From Bacillus cereus group sp. RP43 (GTDB lineage Bacteria; Bacillota; Bacilli; Bacillales; Bacillaceae_G), in assembly GCF_040459645.1 (NCBI RefSeq), contig NZ_JARVHQ010000001.1, forward strand, positions 682,001 to 746,000: 64,000 nt of DNA, given 5' to 3'. The notes under the pieces are model-generated. The model saw nothing but the letters and a program-made list of their open reading frames with translations, ran no database searches and was not told where the DNA came from. Positions 1 through 8,296 of this stretch are shown here, in pieces (the stretch's first letter is position 1; each line of letters starts with the position of its first letter). A program made the translations under genes and the position numbers.

Positions 1-332
1 GGGATATTTAACTTTTTGGCATAATATAATCCACAAAGTCCCATATTGAAAGGCGTAGCAATATGAATGATATCAGGTTTAAAGGCAAGAAGTTCCCGTC
101 TAATGCGCGGAGTAGGAAAGGCAAAGCGACATTCTGGATATAATATAGTTAGCGGGATACTTCTCATTTTGTTTACATTCGATACGAAATTCTCTTCTGC
201 CGTATGTTGAGGGGCGAAAACAGAATACGCGATATTTTCTTTTTGAAAATATTTAGTTAAACGTTCCAAAGTTTTCGCCACACCGTTGACTTGTGGTGTA
301 AATGTATCGGTAAATATGGCGACTCTCATCAT
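1..332 (-). CDS. GT4-type glycosyltransferase, N-terminal part (cut by window edge)
   Basis: The reverse strand is open from a double ATG at 332/329 to the window edge, giving about 110 residues. An AAAGGAG ribosome site lies just upstream. The protein begins MRVAIFTDTFTPQVNGVAKT, the classic N-terminus of GT-B fold family 4 glycosyltransferases that transfer sugars from nucleotide donors to lipids or mannosides. A later IIHIATPFNMG stretch also fits the N-terminal Rossmann domain. The donor-binding C-terminal domain lies outside the window, so the substrate is unknown. The gene starts 9 bases after the PAP2 gene on the same strand, so the two are probably cotranscribed and may act on a lipid-linked substrate (inference). 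Confidence 0.85.
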   Translation of the reverse strand, partial: MMRVAIFTDTFTPQVNGVAKTLERLTKYFQKENIAYSVFAPQHTAEENFVSNVNKMRSIPLTILYPECRFAFPTPRIRRELLAFKPDIIHIATPFNMGLCGLYYAKKLNI

Positions 333-341
333 ATCGCTCCT

Positions 342-872
342 TTACATGAGTGGAATGAGTTGATAAAAAGAGATGATGCCAGAGCAAGTGCCGAGGCACA
401 TGCCTACAAATACATCTGACGGATAATGAAGTCCTAAATAAATACGGGAAATACCGACGCATAGCGCTAACGGTAATAGAAAAGCAAGCAAGTTTGGATT
501 ATAGCAAATAAATGGAATGAGGACAGAGAAAACAGCCGTTGTATGTCCGGATGGAAAAGAATGATCTTTTAATGGATAAACTGGATATTTCGCATCCTGA
601 ATTGTCAAATAAGGACGTTTTCGTGGATACCATCTTTTTAATATTTGCACTGGAATATGGCTAATTGTTAAAGAAATAGCAGTTGCAATTGCAGCTTGAT
701 GTAAATTCCCTGTTGCGAAAATTAAAAAGAAAAGTGTGAGTGTAATAGAGAAGGTAGCACCACCGATATGGGTAATATTGCTGAAAAAGATGTTTAATGT
801 TTTTTGATCAAAGTAGCGATTAATTCCTTTGAAAATGTAACATTCTATTTTATATAGTCCACTGACCTTCAT
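342..872 (-). CDS. PAP2-family membrane phosphatase
   Basis: This 176-residue integral membrane protein carries the complete PAP2 phosphatase signature. K79-x6-R86-P87 is followed by PSGH at 107-110 and by R143-x5-H149-x3-D153. H110 and H149 correspond to the catalytic histidines, so the enzyme looks active. Hydrophobic helices at about 38-75, 113-140 and 155-172 fit the family core. Members dephosphorylate phosphatidate, phosphatidylglycerol phosphate or undecaprenyl pyrophosphate; the sequence alone does not say which. It is the first gene of a likely pair with the downstream glycosyltransferase, 9 bases away. Confidence 0.85.
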   Translation of the reverse strand: MKVSGLYKIECYIFKGINRYFDQKTLNIFFSNITHIGGATFSITLTLFFLIFATGNLHQAAIATAISLTISHIPVQILKRWYPRKRPYLTIQDAKYPVYPLKDHSFPSGHTTAVFSVLIPFICYNPNLLAFLLPLALCVGISRIYLGLHYPSDVFVGMCLGTCSGIISFYQLIPLM

Positions 873-982
873 GAGATTTTTCCTCCCTCATTTACATATA
901 TATGGAGTTATTAACTTCTATTTTAATAAGATTTTATTGAGGGGATAATAAGGTTTTGTAAAGAAAAAGTTAGATTTTTTCA

Positions 983-1010
983 TAAAAAAAGCTGCCAATC
1001 TTATGGCAGC
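983..1010 (-). terminator. Rho-independent terminator of the gamma-carbonic-anhydrase gene
   Basis: A GCTGCC/GGCAGC stem with an 8-nt loop is followed, on the reverse strand, by seven T residues. It lies 8 bases past the stop of the hexapeptide-repeat gene. Confidence 0.85.
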
Positions 1011-1017
1011 GATAAAA

Positions 1018-1530
1018 TCACTTTTGTAACGATTTATAATATTGTCCTTTTTCAACGTATTGTGTGCGGATACGTTCCATATCTTTACGGTCCTCTTCTG
1101 TTAATTCGCGAATGACCTTCGCAGGACGACCGAAAGCTAACGTATTAGGAGGGATTTTCTTTCCTTGTGAAACGAGACTACCAGCACCGATGAAAGCTCC
1201 TTCACCAATTTCAGCACCATCTAATATGATAGATCCCATTCCAATTAAAGCATCTTTTTTAATATGACAGCTATGTAAAATAACTTGATGACCAACTGTA
1301 ACATCATCTTCCAAAATAAGAGGATACTGGGGACTTTGGTGAAGTGTACATTGATCTTGTACATTTACTCTATTTCCAATTATCGTTGGTGATACATCAC
1401 CGCGGATGACTGTATTAAACCAAATACTAGATTCTTCGCCAATTGTCACATCGCCTGTAATGGTAACATAATCAGCGATAAAAGCACTACTCGCAATTTT
1501 CGGATTTTTTTCTTTGTAAGGATATATCAT
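1018..1530 (-). CDS. Gamma-carbonic-anhydrase-like hexapeptide-repeat protein
   Basis: This 170-residue left-handed beta-helix protein has repeating [IVL]-G-x4 hexapeptides through residues 12-130. H64, H81 and H86 occupy the positions of the three zinc ligands of gamma-class carbonic anhydrases, and R43/D45 match the conserved Arg-Asp pair. The C-terminus is a short helical tail. Bacterial relatives (YrdA/PaaY/YtoA type) form trimers; many have weak or unproven anhydrase activity, so the reaction is uncertain. It is a single-gene unit with its own terminator and is divergent from ytpA. Ligand conservation argues for metal binding. Confidence 0.85.
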   Translation of the reverse strand: MIYPYKEKNPKIASSAFIADYVTITGDVTIGEESSIWFNTVIRGDVSPTIIGNRVNVQDQCTLHQSPQYPLILEDDVTVGHQVILHSCHIKKDALIGMGSIILDGAEIGEGAFIGAGSLVSQGKKIPPNTLAFGRPAKVIRELTEEDRKDMERIRTQYVEKGQYYKSLQK

Positions 1531-1604
1531 GTAAAGCCTTCCTTTCCTAGAGACTAGTTTTAGTGTATCAAATTATGAAAAAGAGTGAAATGGAGGAGTT
1601 TCGT

Positions 1605-2408
1605 ATGTGGAACTATGAAGCGGAAGAAGCGAAAGCCGTCATTATTATAGTGCATGGTGCTATGGAATATCACGGACGTTATGAAGCAGTTGCAGAAATG
1701 TGGAATCATAGCGGTTATCACGTCGTTATGGGGGATCTTCCAGCACACGGAACAACTTCAAGAAATAGAGGACATATCGATTCATTTGATGAATACATAG
1801 AGGAAATAAAGTTATGGGTGAAAGAAGCAAGAAAATATAGATTGCCTATTTTTTTATTTGGTCATAGTATGGGAGGACTTGTCGTTATTCGTATGATGCA
1901 AGAAACGAAAAGAGAGGACATAGATGGGATTGTATTAAGTTCGCCTTGTTTAGGAGTATTAGCTGCACCTTCTGCTCCGCTTCGTGCTGCTTCAAAAATA
2001 TTAAATGTCGTTGCTCCAAAATTGCAATTTGCAACAAATCTCACTGTAGAAATGTCAACTCGTAACCATGAAGTGAGGGATGCGATGGAGAATGATTCAT
2101 TGTTCTTGCGCAAAGTATCAGTACGTTGGTATAGTGAATTGATTAAGTCTATTGAGATTGTTCATGAGAAAATAGATGATTTTCCAGATGTTCCACTCTT
2201 GCTAATGCAGGCGTGTGAGGATAAACTTGTAGATAAAACACGTGTCCGTACATGGTTTGATAATGTTAAAATTAGTGATAAGGCATATAAAGAATGGCCT
2301 AATTGTTATCATGAGTTATTAAATGAGTATGAGCGTGATGAAATTTTGAATTATATTCAGTCATTTACTGAAATACATGTCAATAATATAGTAAAAACAA
2401 ACAAATAA
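1605..2408 (+). CDS. ytpA: Alpha/beta hydrolase, YtpA-type lysophospholipase
   Basis: This is a 267-residue serine hydrolase of the monoglyceride-lipase/lysophospholipase branch. An oxyanion-region HGAMEYHGRY lies at 17-26 and the nucleophile elbow GHSMG at 86-90, with Ser88. B. subtilis YtpA is the phospholipase linked to the lysophospholipid antibiotic bacilysocin, and this protein shares its MW..(K/E)A start, VVMGDLP, KVSVRWY and DDKLVDKT-like blocks. The start at 1605 is preferred because GGAGG lies 8 bases upstream; an in-frame ATG at 1563 would add 14 residues absent from YtpA. It is followed 40 bases later by ytpB, the same order as in B. subtilis. Confidence 0.88.
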   Translation: MWNYEAEEAKAVIIIVHGAMEYHGRYEAVAEMWNHSGYHVVMGDLPAHGTTSRNRGHIDSFDEYIEEIKLWVKEARKYRLPIFLFGHSMGGLVVIRMMQETKREDIDGIVLSSPCLGVLAAPSAPLRAASKILNVVAPKLQFATNLTVEMSTRNHEVRDAMENDSLFLRKVSVRWYSELIKSIEIVHEKIDDFPDVPLLLMQACEDKLVDKTRVRTWFDNVKISDKAYKEWPNCYHELLNEYERDEILNYIQSFTEIHVNNIVKTNK

Positions 2409-2448
2409 ATCATTATTTGTACATTTAATAGAGGAGATGAAGGAAGAA

Positions 2449-3513
2449 GTGAACGTACCGAGTAATCCCATAACGCTCATGGCGAAAGTATACCGTGATG
2501 TGTTTCCGGTTGTACACCATGAGCTAGCGATGTGGAAAGAGCGTGCCTACCATATTCCAAATGATGAGCTTCATAGTCAGGCAATCGCAAGTATTGAGAA
2601 TAAAACGTTTCATTGCGAGGGCGGTGGTATTTTAGCGCTGTTAGCAAATGAGCACCGAGAGGAATGTATTCGTTTTATTGTAGCGTATCAAACGATTAGC
2701 GATTATTTAGATAATTTATGTGACCGCAGTACATCACTTGATCCAAAAGATTTTGCCGCTCTTCATGAGTCGATGATAATGGCATTAAGCCCTGAAGTTG
2801 AAGGGGGCGGTAATTATTATCGTTACCGTGATGATCAAGATGATGGTGGTTATTTAGATGAACTCGTTGAAACATGCCAAGATGTTTTAAAGAAAACGAA
2901 GCACTATGATAAAATTGCTCCTGTTCTTCATGAACTTGCTTGTTATTATTGTGATTTGCAAATTCATAAACACGTGAAATTAGAAGAAAGAGAACCACGC
3001 TTAAAAACATGGTTTGAAGCACATAAAGAAAACTTACCACCGATGAGTTGGTTTGAGTTTTCAGCATGTGCGGGTTCTACACTTGGAATCTTTTGTCTTG
3101 TAGCATATGCATTTCATGATGAATTACATGATGAGGATATTGAGAAAATTAGACAAGGGTATTTTCCTTACGTACAAGGACTTCACATTTTACTTGATTA
3201 TTTCATCGATCAAGAAGAAGATCGCATCGGTGGAGATTTGAATTTCTGTAGTTATTATGAAAACGAACAAGTAATATTAGAACGCATGAAGCACTTTGTA
3301 GAAGAAGCAGAAAAGAGCATTGGTGATTTGCCTCATGCGAAGTTTCATCGTCTCATAAGCAGAGGATTACTTGGTATTTATTTATCAGACCAAAAAGTAT
3401 CAGCGCAAAAGAATATGCACAAAATGGCACGGCGCATTGTAAAATACGGAGGTCTCACTTCACGATTCTTCTACTGGAACGGGAAGATGTACCGAAAGAA
3501 AATGGCGCAGTGA
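2449..3513 (+). CDS. ytpB: Tetraprenyl-beta-curcumene synthase (YtpB, class-I-like terpene cyclase)
   Basis: This all-alpha protein of about 354 residues is of the DUF2600/YtpB family, which cyclises linear C35 tetraprenyl diphosphate to a sesquarterpene. Acidic motifs DYLDNLCDR (85-93) and DYFIDQEED (about 240) resemble the Asp-rich metal-diphosphate sites of the family. In B. subtilis the C35 terpenes affect spore resistance to oxidants. The GTG at 2449 is chosen because an ATG at 2437 directly abuts its GAGGAG with no spacer; the ATG would add four residues. It lies in an operon with ytpA and ends at a strong terminator. Confidence 0.87.
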   Translation: MNVPSNPITLMAKVYRDVFPVVHHELAMWKERAYHIPNDELHSQAIASIENKTFHCEGGGILALLANEHREECIRFIVAYQTISDYLDNLCDRSTSLDPKDFAALHESMIMALSPEVEGGGNYYRYRDDQDDGGYLDELVETCQDVLKKTKHYDKIAPVLHELACYYCDLQIHKHVKLEEREPRLKTWFEAHKENLPPMSWFEFSACAGSTLGIFCLVAYAFHDELHDEDIEKIRQGYFPYVQGLHILLDYFIDQEEDRIGGDLNFCSYYENEQVILERMKHFVEEAEKSIGDLPHAKFHRLISRGLLGIYLSDQKVSAQKNMHKMARRIVKYGGLTSRFFYWNGKMYRKKMAQ

Positions 3514-3518
3514 TGAAG

Positions 3519-3546
3519 AAAACCACTCTTGTAGAGTGGTTTTTTT
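3519..3546 (+). terminator. Terminator after ytpB
   Basis: A perfect 8-bp stem (ACCACTCT/AGAGTGGT) with a 3-nt loop is followed by seven T residues. It begins 6 bases after the ytpB stop. Confidence 0.92.
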
Positions 3547-3575
3547 GTTATAATATGGTAAAGAAGGTGATGGAA

Positions 3576-3788
3576 ATGAAGCGATTGTTTCAAAAGCTAT
3601 ATGACAATATTGAAGTAACGTTACTCGTGCTACTTTCCATTTCATTTGTAACTGGAATGTATATGATGATGAATAAAGCTGGCGGTCCGACAATGATGGA
3701 TTATGTGGCTCAAGTTATCATTGCATTAATTATTATAGTAGATATTGTCTTTTTAATAAGTGGTAGAAAAAAAGAAAATAGTAAATAA
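3576..3788 (+). CDS. Small two-helix membrane protein, unknown function
   Basis: This 70-residue protein has hydrophobic segments at about 14-32 and 42-62 and a lysine-rich tail, so it is probably an inner-membrane hairpin protein. The start at 3576 is chosen because AAGGTG lies 7 bases upstream; longer in-frame starts would run back through the ytpB terminator. It is monocistronic between two terminators. A TATAAT at 3549-3554 could be its -10 element. I do not recognise the family. Confidence 0.65.
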   Translation: MKRLFQKLYDNIEVTLLVLLSISFVTGMYMMMNKAGGPTMMDYVAQVIIALIIIVDIVFLISGRKKENSK

Positions 3789-3823
3789 AAAAGCATTTGT
3801 ACACGGGAGTACAAATGCTTTTT
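3787..3823. terminator. Bidirectional terminator between convergent genes
   Basis: A long stem (AAGCATTTGTAC/GTACAAATGCTT) is flanked by A residues on the left and T residues on the right. It can therefore serve both the small membrane-protein gene and the convergent PepSY gene. Confidence 0.9.
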
Positions 3824-3825
3824 CA

Positions 3826-5127
3826 TTATGACCGTATTTTTGAAAATACATATATAAGAAGTTCAATCGCAAAAATAACTAACACAGATAGTCCGAATAA
3901 AGGCATGACAGCGCCTAATATAACCATCATGATAAAGAAAACGAATGTGCTTTTCTTATCTCTTTGTTTAGGAGGTGCTGCTAATTTTCCTTTCGGCTTT
4001 CTTGCTAACCACATTTTTACTCCGTAATAGATGAGAAGTAATAAAGATAATGTCGTTAGTAGGCACAATATTTTATTTGGCCATCCGAATAAATGACCTT
4101 CATGAAGCGGGATACCGTAAGTGAACCATTGTGCAAATAATCCATAATCACGATAGTCCGTTTTGGAAATAAGTTTTCCGCTATATTGATTAAAATAAGC
4201 AGTTATTTCTTCATTTGGTGCGACATGCATCCCCGTAATACCAGAACCGCTCGATTTCGAAACGGTGAATACACCTTTCGGATCAGCCGGTAATGAGATA
4301 ACGTATGGCTTCTTTATTTCAATTCCTTTTTGTAACTCATCAATTGGAATGGCTTTTGGCTCATTTGAATTCGATTCAGGAGGAGCTTCTTTTCTTGTTG
4401 CCCACGGCAATTCTTTTACCTTCGATTCAGGCGGTGCCATATACAACTTTGGATATCCAATCGATTCATTCGATGATGCGATTTTATAAATTTGGTTACC
4501 CATAAATCCTGACCACGGTAATCCAGATGCGACTAGCAAAACGAGAGGAATTGTAAATATAATACCGATAATAGAATGACGTCGTTTTGCTTTTTCTCGC
4601 TTATTGGATGCTGGTGTGTTTTTGAACTGGCGTATACTCATATACAACCCAGTTACGATTAAAAAGATTGTCCAGCATGCCGCAAGCTCTACAATGTAGT
4701 TAACGACAGTACCACCAACTAAAAGAGAACTATGTAATTCCCTCATTATATTGGCAAACGTTTCACTTGCATTTTGATCTCCAACAATTTGATTATTGCT
4801 ATCTAAATACACATATTTTTGTTGCCCAGTATATTCATTTGCAATGGTAAGTCTCGTATTATAATCCCCATTAAACTCACTAATTTTTGCCACACTATAG
4901 TGTGGATACTTTTTCTCTGTTAAGGAAAGCGAATCAGACATCGAAATAGATTCTGTTTGGGCGCTCTTCCCAAAATATAAATCTTTATAGATGAAATCTT
5001 CAACTTCTTCTCGAAATAAATACCCAATTCCGCTCAGTGACAAAGTAATAAGAAGCGGCGTAATAAAAAGACCAGCGTAAAAATGCCAACGCCAAAAAAT
5101 GTAATGAAGCGAACGATTTACTTTCAT
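3826..5127 (-). CDS. PepSY-associated transmembrane (PiuB/FoxB-like) protein
   Basis: This 433-residue membrane protein has the PepSY-TM architecture: helix 1 at about 15-38, an extracytoplasmic PepSY-like domain, helices at about 145-165 and 190-210, a second extracytoplasmic part, and C-terminal helices at about 350-370 and 390-425. H8, H15 (WRWHFYAG) and the HSSLLVG and HEGHLFG motifs are conserved histidines seen in relatives linked to siderophore-iron reduction or haem handling. No Fur-type box is recognised upstream, so an iron role is inference from family only. It is transcribed alone. Confidence 0.8.
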   Translation of the reverse strand: MKVNRSLHYIFWRWHFYAGLFITPLLITLSLSGIGYLFREEVEDFIYKDLYFGKSAQTESISMSDSLSLTEKKYPHYSVAKISEFNGDYNTRLTIANEYTGQQKYVYLDSNNQIVGDQNASETFANIMRELHSSLLVGGTVVNYIVELAACWTIFLIVTGLYMSIRQFKNTPASNKREKAKRRHSIIGIIFTIPLVLLVASGLPWSGFMGNQIYKIASSNESIGYPKLYMAPPESKVKELPWATRKEAPPESNSNEPKAIPIDELQKGIEIKKPYVISLPADPKGVFTVSKSSGSGITGMHVAPNEEITAYFNQYSGKLISKTDYRDYGLFAQWFTYGIPLHEGHLFGWPNKILCLLTTLSLLLLIYYGVKMWLARKPKGKLAAPPKQRDKKSTFVFFIMMVILGAVMPLFGLSVLVIFAIELLIYVFSKIRS

Positions 5128-5230
5128 ACTTTCAGTTCCCCTAACCTTCCCTATATGAATAACTACTTATTTAATATAGCGAGATTAAGTGTGATTACTT
5201 TGAAAGAATTGTGAAGAAAGTTAAAAGTTT

Positions 5231-5446
5231 TTAGGGCAGATTGTATCGGCGAGACATACAATACGCAATGCAAAGCTTAGTGGAATGAATCAGCTCTTCA
5301 GTTCCTTTTTGTATCCTAATTTGAAGTGCCTTTTGAAAATAAGTAAGGGAGGTGTGGAAGTCACCCTCATCTAATTTCCTTTTTCCGTAATTAATGATGC
5401 TATAGTATGTTGTTCTTAGGAAGTGCTTTCTATGAATAGTTAGCAG
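5231..5446 (-). pseudogene. Remnant of a TPR-containing protein (C-terminal piece)
   Basis: Reverse-strand translation gives about 70 codons ending at TAA (5233-5231). It contains DEGDFHTSLTYFQKALQIR, which fits a tetratricopeptide helix pair like those in PlcR/Rap-type peptide-sensing regulators. The reading frame is preceded by an in-frame stop close to the hairpin at 5447-5479 and has no plausible start or N-terminal HTH, so it appears to be a decayed 3' fragment. Assignment to a particular TPR family is weak. Confidence 0.4.
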
Positions 5447-5479
5447 TAAAACTCCAACATAGCACTATGTTGGAGTTTT
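5447..5479. terminator. Strong bidirectional hairpin inside the gene scar
   Basis: A perfect inverted repeat (ACTCCAACATAG/TATGTTGGAGT arms, 3-nt loop) is flanked by A's on the left and T's on the right. It sits between the TPR remnant and the topB remnant. Confidence 0.75.
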
Positions 5480-5493
5480 ATTACGATTGAGAG

Positions 5494-5863
5494 GGTGAAG
5501 CAATTGCGAGGTTAATCATTCAACAAGCAGGATGTACAAATAAAAAAATAACCGCTTGTGGATCAATAGTTTAGAAGTAGATGATACTAAAAAAGGTTTT
5601 CAGAATTTAAAGCCTGGTTCAGATTATGAGCGCATGTTTGCTGAAGCGCAAGTACGTCAAATTAGCGATTGGATTATTGGAATGAATGCTAGTTAGGTTA
5701 TATACACTTCTCTTACGTAAGAAAGGCGTTCAAGGTGTTTATACGAGTACAAACACCTGCGTTGTGTTTGATAAACAAGCGACAGCAGGAAATTAAAAAC
5801 TTTAAGCCAACGCCTTTCTTTGAATTGGAAGCGCAATTTACTTCTGAAAACAATAGCCAGCAA
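5494..5863 (+). pseudogene. Degenerate fragment of DNA topoisomerase III (topB)
   Basis: Shifting frames allows a continuous topoisomerase III segment to be read: GEAIARLIIQQAG, then RLWINSLEVDD, KKGFQNLKPGSDYERMF, ISDWIIGMNAS, RLYTLLLRKKGVQGVY, RVQTPA and NFKPTPFFELEAQF. These are the type IA core blocks between the Toprim domain and the region just after the catalytic-tyrosine neighbourhood. At least three frameshifts are needed (about 5550, 5696 and 5740), plus loss of a few residues before RVQTP. There is no 5' end and no C-terminal part. It looks like a dead insertion remnant; plasmid and ICE-borne topB genes are common in this group. Confidence 0.8.
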
Positions 5864-5870
5864 GATATAT

Positions 5871-6545
5871 TCATTGGGACCTCCTTATATTTTCTACATA
5901 CATCCTAACAACCGCTTTCGCAAGACATTGAGCAGAATCTACAAAGCCCTCATTCGCCACTACATTCAAATCAGTACATGCGATAATAGCGGTATCAACT
6001 TCATCTCGCAATTGTAAAACGAGCGCATTCCACAATTTGCGAGCTTCTTCAATTTCTCCAGATTTAATACAAGTAATAATTTGATTAATCATTTCCTGCC
6101 ATTTTTCATTATGAATGTACTCTATATTACGTTTTGCAATCCCGTCTTGGTAAAGCCCCGCTTGAACTGTTGCTTCTGTTGCGAGAAGAGCGACTTTTTT
6201 TGTATTTTCAGGAATTGCTTTTAACGTCTCATCGACTATATTCAAAATAGGAATGGTAATAGAACGCTGTAATTCCTCGAAATAAAGATGCGCTGTATTA
6301 CATGGCATTGCGATGAAATCTACACCAGTACTTTCAAGTTTTTGTGCCCCTTTAATAATCGCTTTTTTCATCGCTTCGTGATCAATAGGGCGATCCATAT
6401 AAAACGGTGTTGGGCACGAATAAATCATCATATGAGGAAAGTCCATATCATGCTTTGCTCCGTATATTGTTTGGCACCCTGCTACAACTGTATCGACGAA
6501 TGGTCCAGTTGATTTTGGCCCCATTCCTGCTAGTATTCCGATCAT
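5871..6545 (-). CDS. Aspartate/glutamate racemase family protein
   Basis: This 224-residue enzyme is of the cofactor-independent Asp/Glu/hydantoin racemase superfamily. The two catalytic cysteines sit in MPCNTAH (near residue 82) and ACTDLN (near 190), and the N-terminal GILAGMGP matches aspartate racemases. It would interconvert L- and D-aspartate or glutamate in the cytoplasm. The start at 6545 has AAAGGAG upstream; the longer in-frame ATG at 6578 lacks one. Its 3' end abuts the topB remnant, so the insertion that left that remnant just missed the gene. Amino-acid specificity cannot be set from sequence. Confidence 0.85.
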   Translation of the reverse strand: MIGILAGMGPKSTGPFVDTVVAGCQTIYGAKHDMDFPHMMIYSCPTPFYMDRPIDHEAMKKAIIKGAQKLESTGVDFIAMPCNTAHLYFEELQRSITIPILNIVDETLKAIPENTKKVALLATEATVQAGLYQDGIAKRNIEYIHNEKWQEMINQIITCIKSGEIEEARKLWNALVLQLRDEVDTAIIACTDLNVVANEGFVDSAQCLAKAVVRMYVENIRRSQ

Positions 6546-6591
6546 TTTTTCGTCTCCTTTAATATTGTATATATCCATTATATAGGAGGAT

Positions 6592-6626
6592 AAAAAAAGA
6601 CGTGCAGTGAGTGCACGTCTTTTTTT
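6592..6626 (-). terminator. Terminator after ytqB
   Basis: A GACGTGCA/TGCACGTC stem with a 5-nt loop is flanked by A7 and T7. It lies 27 bases past the ytqB stop and could work on both strands. Confidence 0.88.
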
Positions 6627-6652
6627 GTATGTTTTGTCGAATCGTCGATATA

Positions 6653-7225
6653 TTATCGTTTCTCAATCGCTACAATGAATGGCGGGTTATTTTGCTGGTT
6701 AATGAAGCCGTATCGCAAAACGTGAGCTTGCTTTTGATCTAGTTCTTCTGCAAATGTGAGAACAGCGTCACGCTCTACTTGTCCTTCTGGATGACCGTGG
6801 TAAATGACAAGGACGATGATACCTTCTGGTGCCATTACGTCTAATAATTGTTCGATAGCCGAGATTGTTGAGTTCGGTTTTGTGACGATATGTTTGTCAC
6901 CGCCAGGAAGGTAACCTAAGTTGAAGATTGCTCCTGTTACTTTTCCCTTTGCGTCGTCCGGTAATATGGATAGAAGTGTATCGTGACTATCGTGAACTAA
7001 AACAGTACGTTCGAAAAGTTCTTTTTCTTTCAGGCGGATAGTAGAACTTTCGATTGCTTCTTTTTGAATATCAAATCCAAATACTTTTCCGTTATCTCCA
7101 ACGATTTCAGCTAGGAAGCAAGTGTCATGTCCATTGCCAAGTGTTGCATCTACTGCGTAATCGCCTTCTTTAACAGCCGTTTGCAAGAGAGTGCGAGCAA
7201 ACGGTAATACACGTTCTAATTTCAT
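6653..7225 (-). CDS. mnmM: tRNA mnm5(s2)U methyltransferase MnmM (YtqB)
   Basis: This 190-residue class I SAM-dependent methyltransferase has motif I AVDATLGNGHDT at 24-35 and an acidic strand end GFDIQKEA for the ribose. The NLGYLPGGDK block replaces the usual NPPY. B. subtilis YtqB was reported as MnmM, the enzyme that methylates nm5U34 of tRNAs to mnm5U in organisms lacking MnmC. Its ATG overlaps the stop of ytqA by four bases, so the two are translationally coupled, in keeping with a two-step wobble-uridine pathway. Confidence 0.88.
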   Translation of the reverse strand: MKLERVLPFARTLLQTAVKEGDYAVDATLGNGHDTCFLAEIVGDNGKVFGFDIQKEAIESSTIRLKEKELFERTVLVHDSHDTLLSILPDDAKGKVTGAIFNLGYLPGGDKHIVTKPNSTISAIEQLLDVMAPEGIIVLVIYHGHPEGQVERDAVLTFAEELDQKQAHVLRYGFINQQNNPPFIVAIEKR

Positions 7226-8181
7226 TTTTGTTTCTCCTCATTTGCATATTTTCCTTGCCAGCTTCCGCGGCGTACAAATTCTGCATCGATGGAATTTAAT
7301 ACTTCCCATTTATTTAAGCTCCACATTGGGCCGATCATTAAATCAGGCGGACCGTCACCTGTGATGCGGTGCACAATTACGTCTTCTGGAATAATTTCAA
7401 GTTGGTCAACAACGAGACTTACGTAATCTTCAAGAGATAGGAATTCTAGTTGTCCTTTTTCATATTGCTTCACCATTGGCGTTCCTTTTAGTAAATGAAG
7501 TAAATGAATTTTAATTCCTTGTACGTCAAGCTTTGCAACTTCACGAGTGGTTTCCATCATCATGTCGTAATCTTCAAGGGGAAGACCGTTAATAATATGT
7601 GAGCAAACTCTAATGCCATGCTTGCGTAATTTATTTACGCCTTCCACATAAGATGGATAATCGTGAGCACGATTAATAAGATTTGCAGTACGTTCATGAA
7701 CAGTTTGTAGTCCGAGTTCAACCCAAAGATACGTGCGTTTATTTAAGTCCGCTAAATATTCAACAACATCGTCAGGTAAGCAATCTGGACGAGTTGCGAT
7801 AGAAAGACCGACAACGTCTTTTTCTGCTAGAAGCGGTTCGAATTTTTCTTTTAATACTTCAAGTGGTGCATGTGTATTTGTGTATGCCTGGAAATAAGCG
7901 ATACATTTTCCGTCTTTCCACTTTGAGTGCATTTTTTCTTTCATTTCATGATATTGCGTTATAACATCATCGCGGCGATCGCCAGCGAAGTCACCAGATC
8001 CAGCAGCACTACAAAACGTGCAGCCGCCGTAAGCAACTGTACCGTCACGGTTCGGGCAATCAAAGCCAGCATCTAATGAAACTTTAAAGATTTTTTCACC
8101 AAATTCATTTCGTAAGTGGTAATTCCATGTATGATAACGTTTATTGTCGTTTGTATATGGAAAAGGGTTTTGAACCTTCAT
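7222..8181 (-). CDS. mnmL: Radical SAM protein YtqA/MnmL (TIGR01212 type)
   Basis: This 319-residue radical SAM enzyme has iron-sulfur ligands C42, C54 and C57 in an Elp3-like C-x11-C-x2-C arrangement. It is followed by GSGDFAG and a TIM-barrel with GLSIATRPDCLPDDV and ELGLQT. The family is linked to wobble-uridine side-chain processing (MnmL) next to YtqB/MnmM in Bacillus. It heads the pair and overlaps ytqB by 4 bases. The 130-base gap upstream separates it from the divergent ytzC gene. Family assignment is strong; the exact chemistry rests on literature memory. Confidence 0.85.
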   Translation of the reverse strand: MKVQNPFPYTNDNKRYHTWNYHLRNEFGEKIFKVSLDAGFDCPNRDGTVAYGGCTFCSAAGSGDFAGDRRDDVITQYHEMKEKMHSKWKDGKCIAYFQAYTNTHAPLEVLKEKFEPLLAEKDVVGLSIATRPDCLPDDVVEYLADLNKRTYLWVELGLQTVHERTANLINRAHDYPSYVEGVNKLRKHGIRVCSHIINGLPLEDYDMMMETTREVAKLDVQGIKIHLLHLLKGTPMVKQYEKGQLEFLSLEDYVSLVVDQLEIIPEDVIVHRITGDGPPDLMIGPMWSLNKWEVLNSIDAEFVRRGSWQGKYANEEKQK

Positions 8182-8296
8182 TACTTTCCCTCCTAAGACG
8201 AGTCAAAATGAAACAAATAAAATCCATTATAACATACTCATAAGGTTCAGATGGAAGGGATACACTAAAGGGGAATTGAAGCAAGGAGGGACAATT

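Noticed and set aside
2696..3067. Reverse-strand frame inside ytpB
   Set aside because: It is antisense to a well-conserved enzyme, without start signals and with no recognised domain.
5494..5863. Mobile element ends around the topB remnant
   Set aside because: I searched both flanks for terminal inverted repeats, a transposase frame or a target duplication and saw none, so only a remnant is called.
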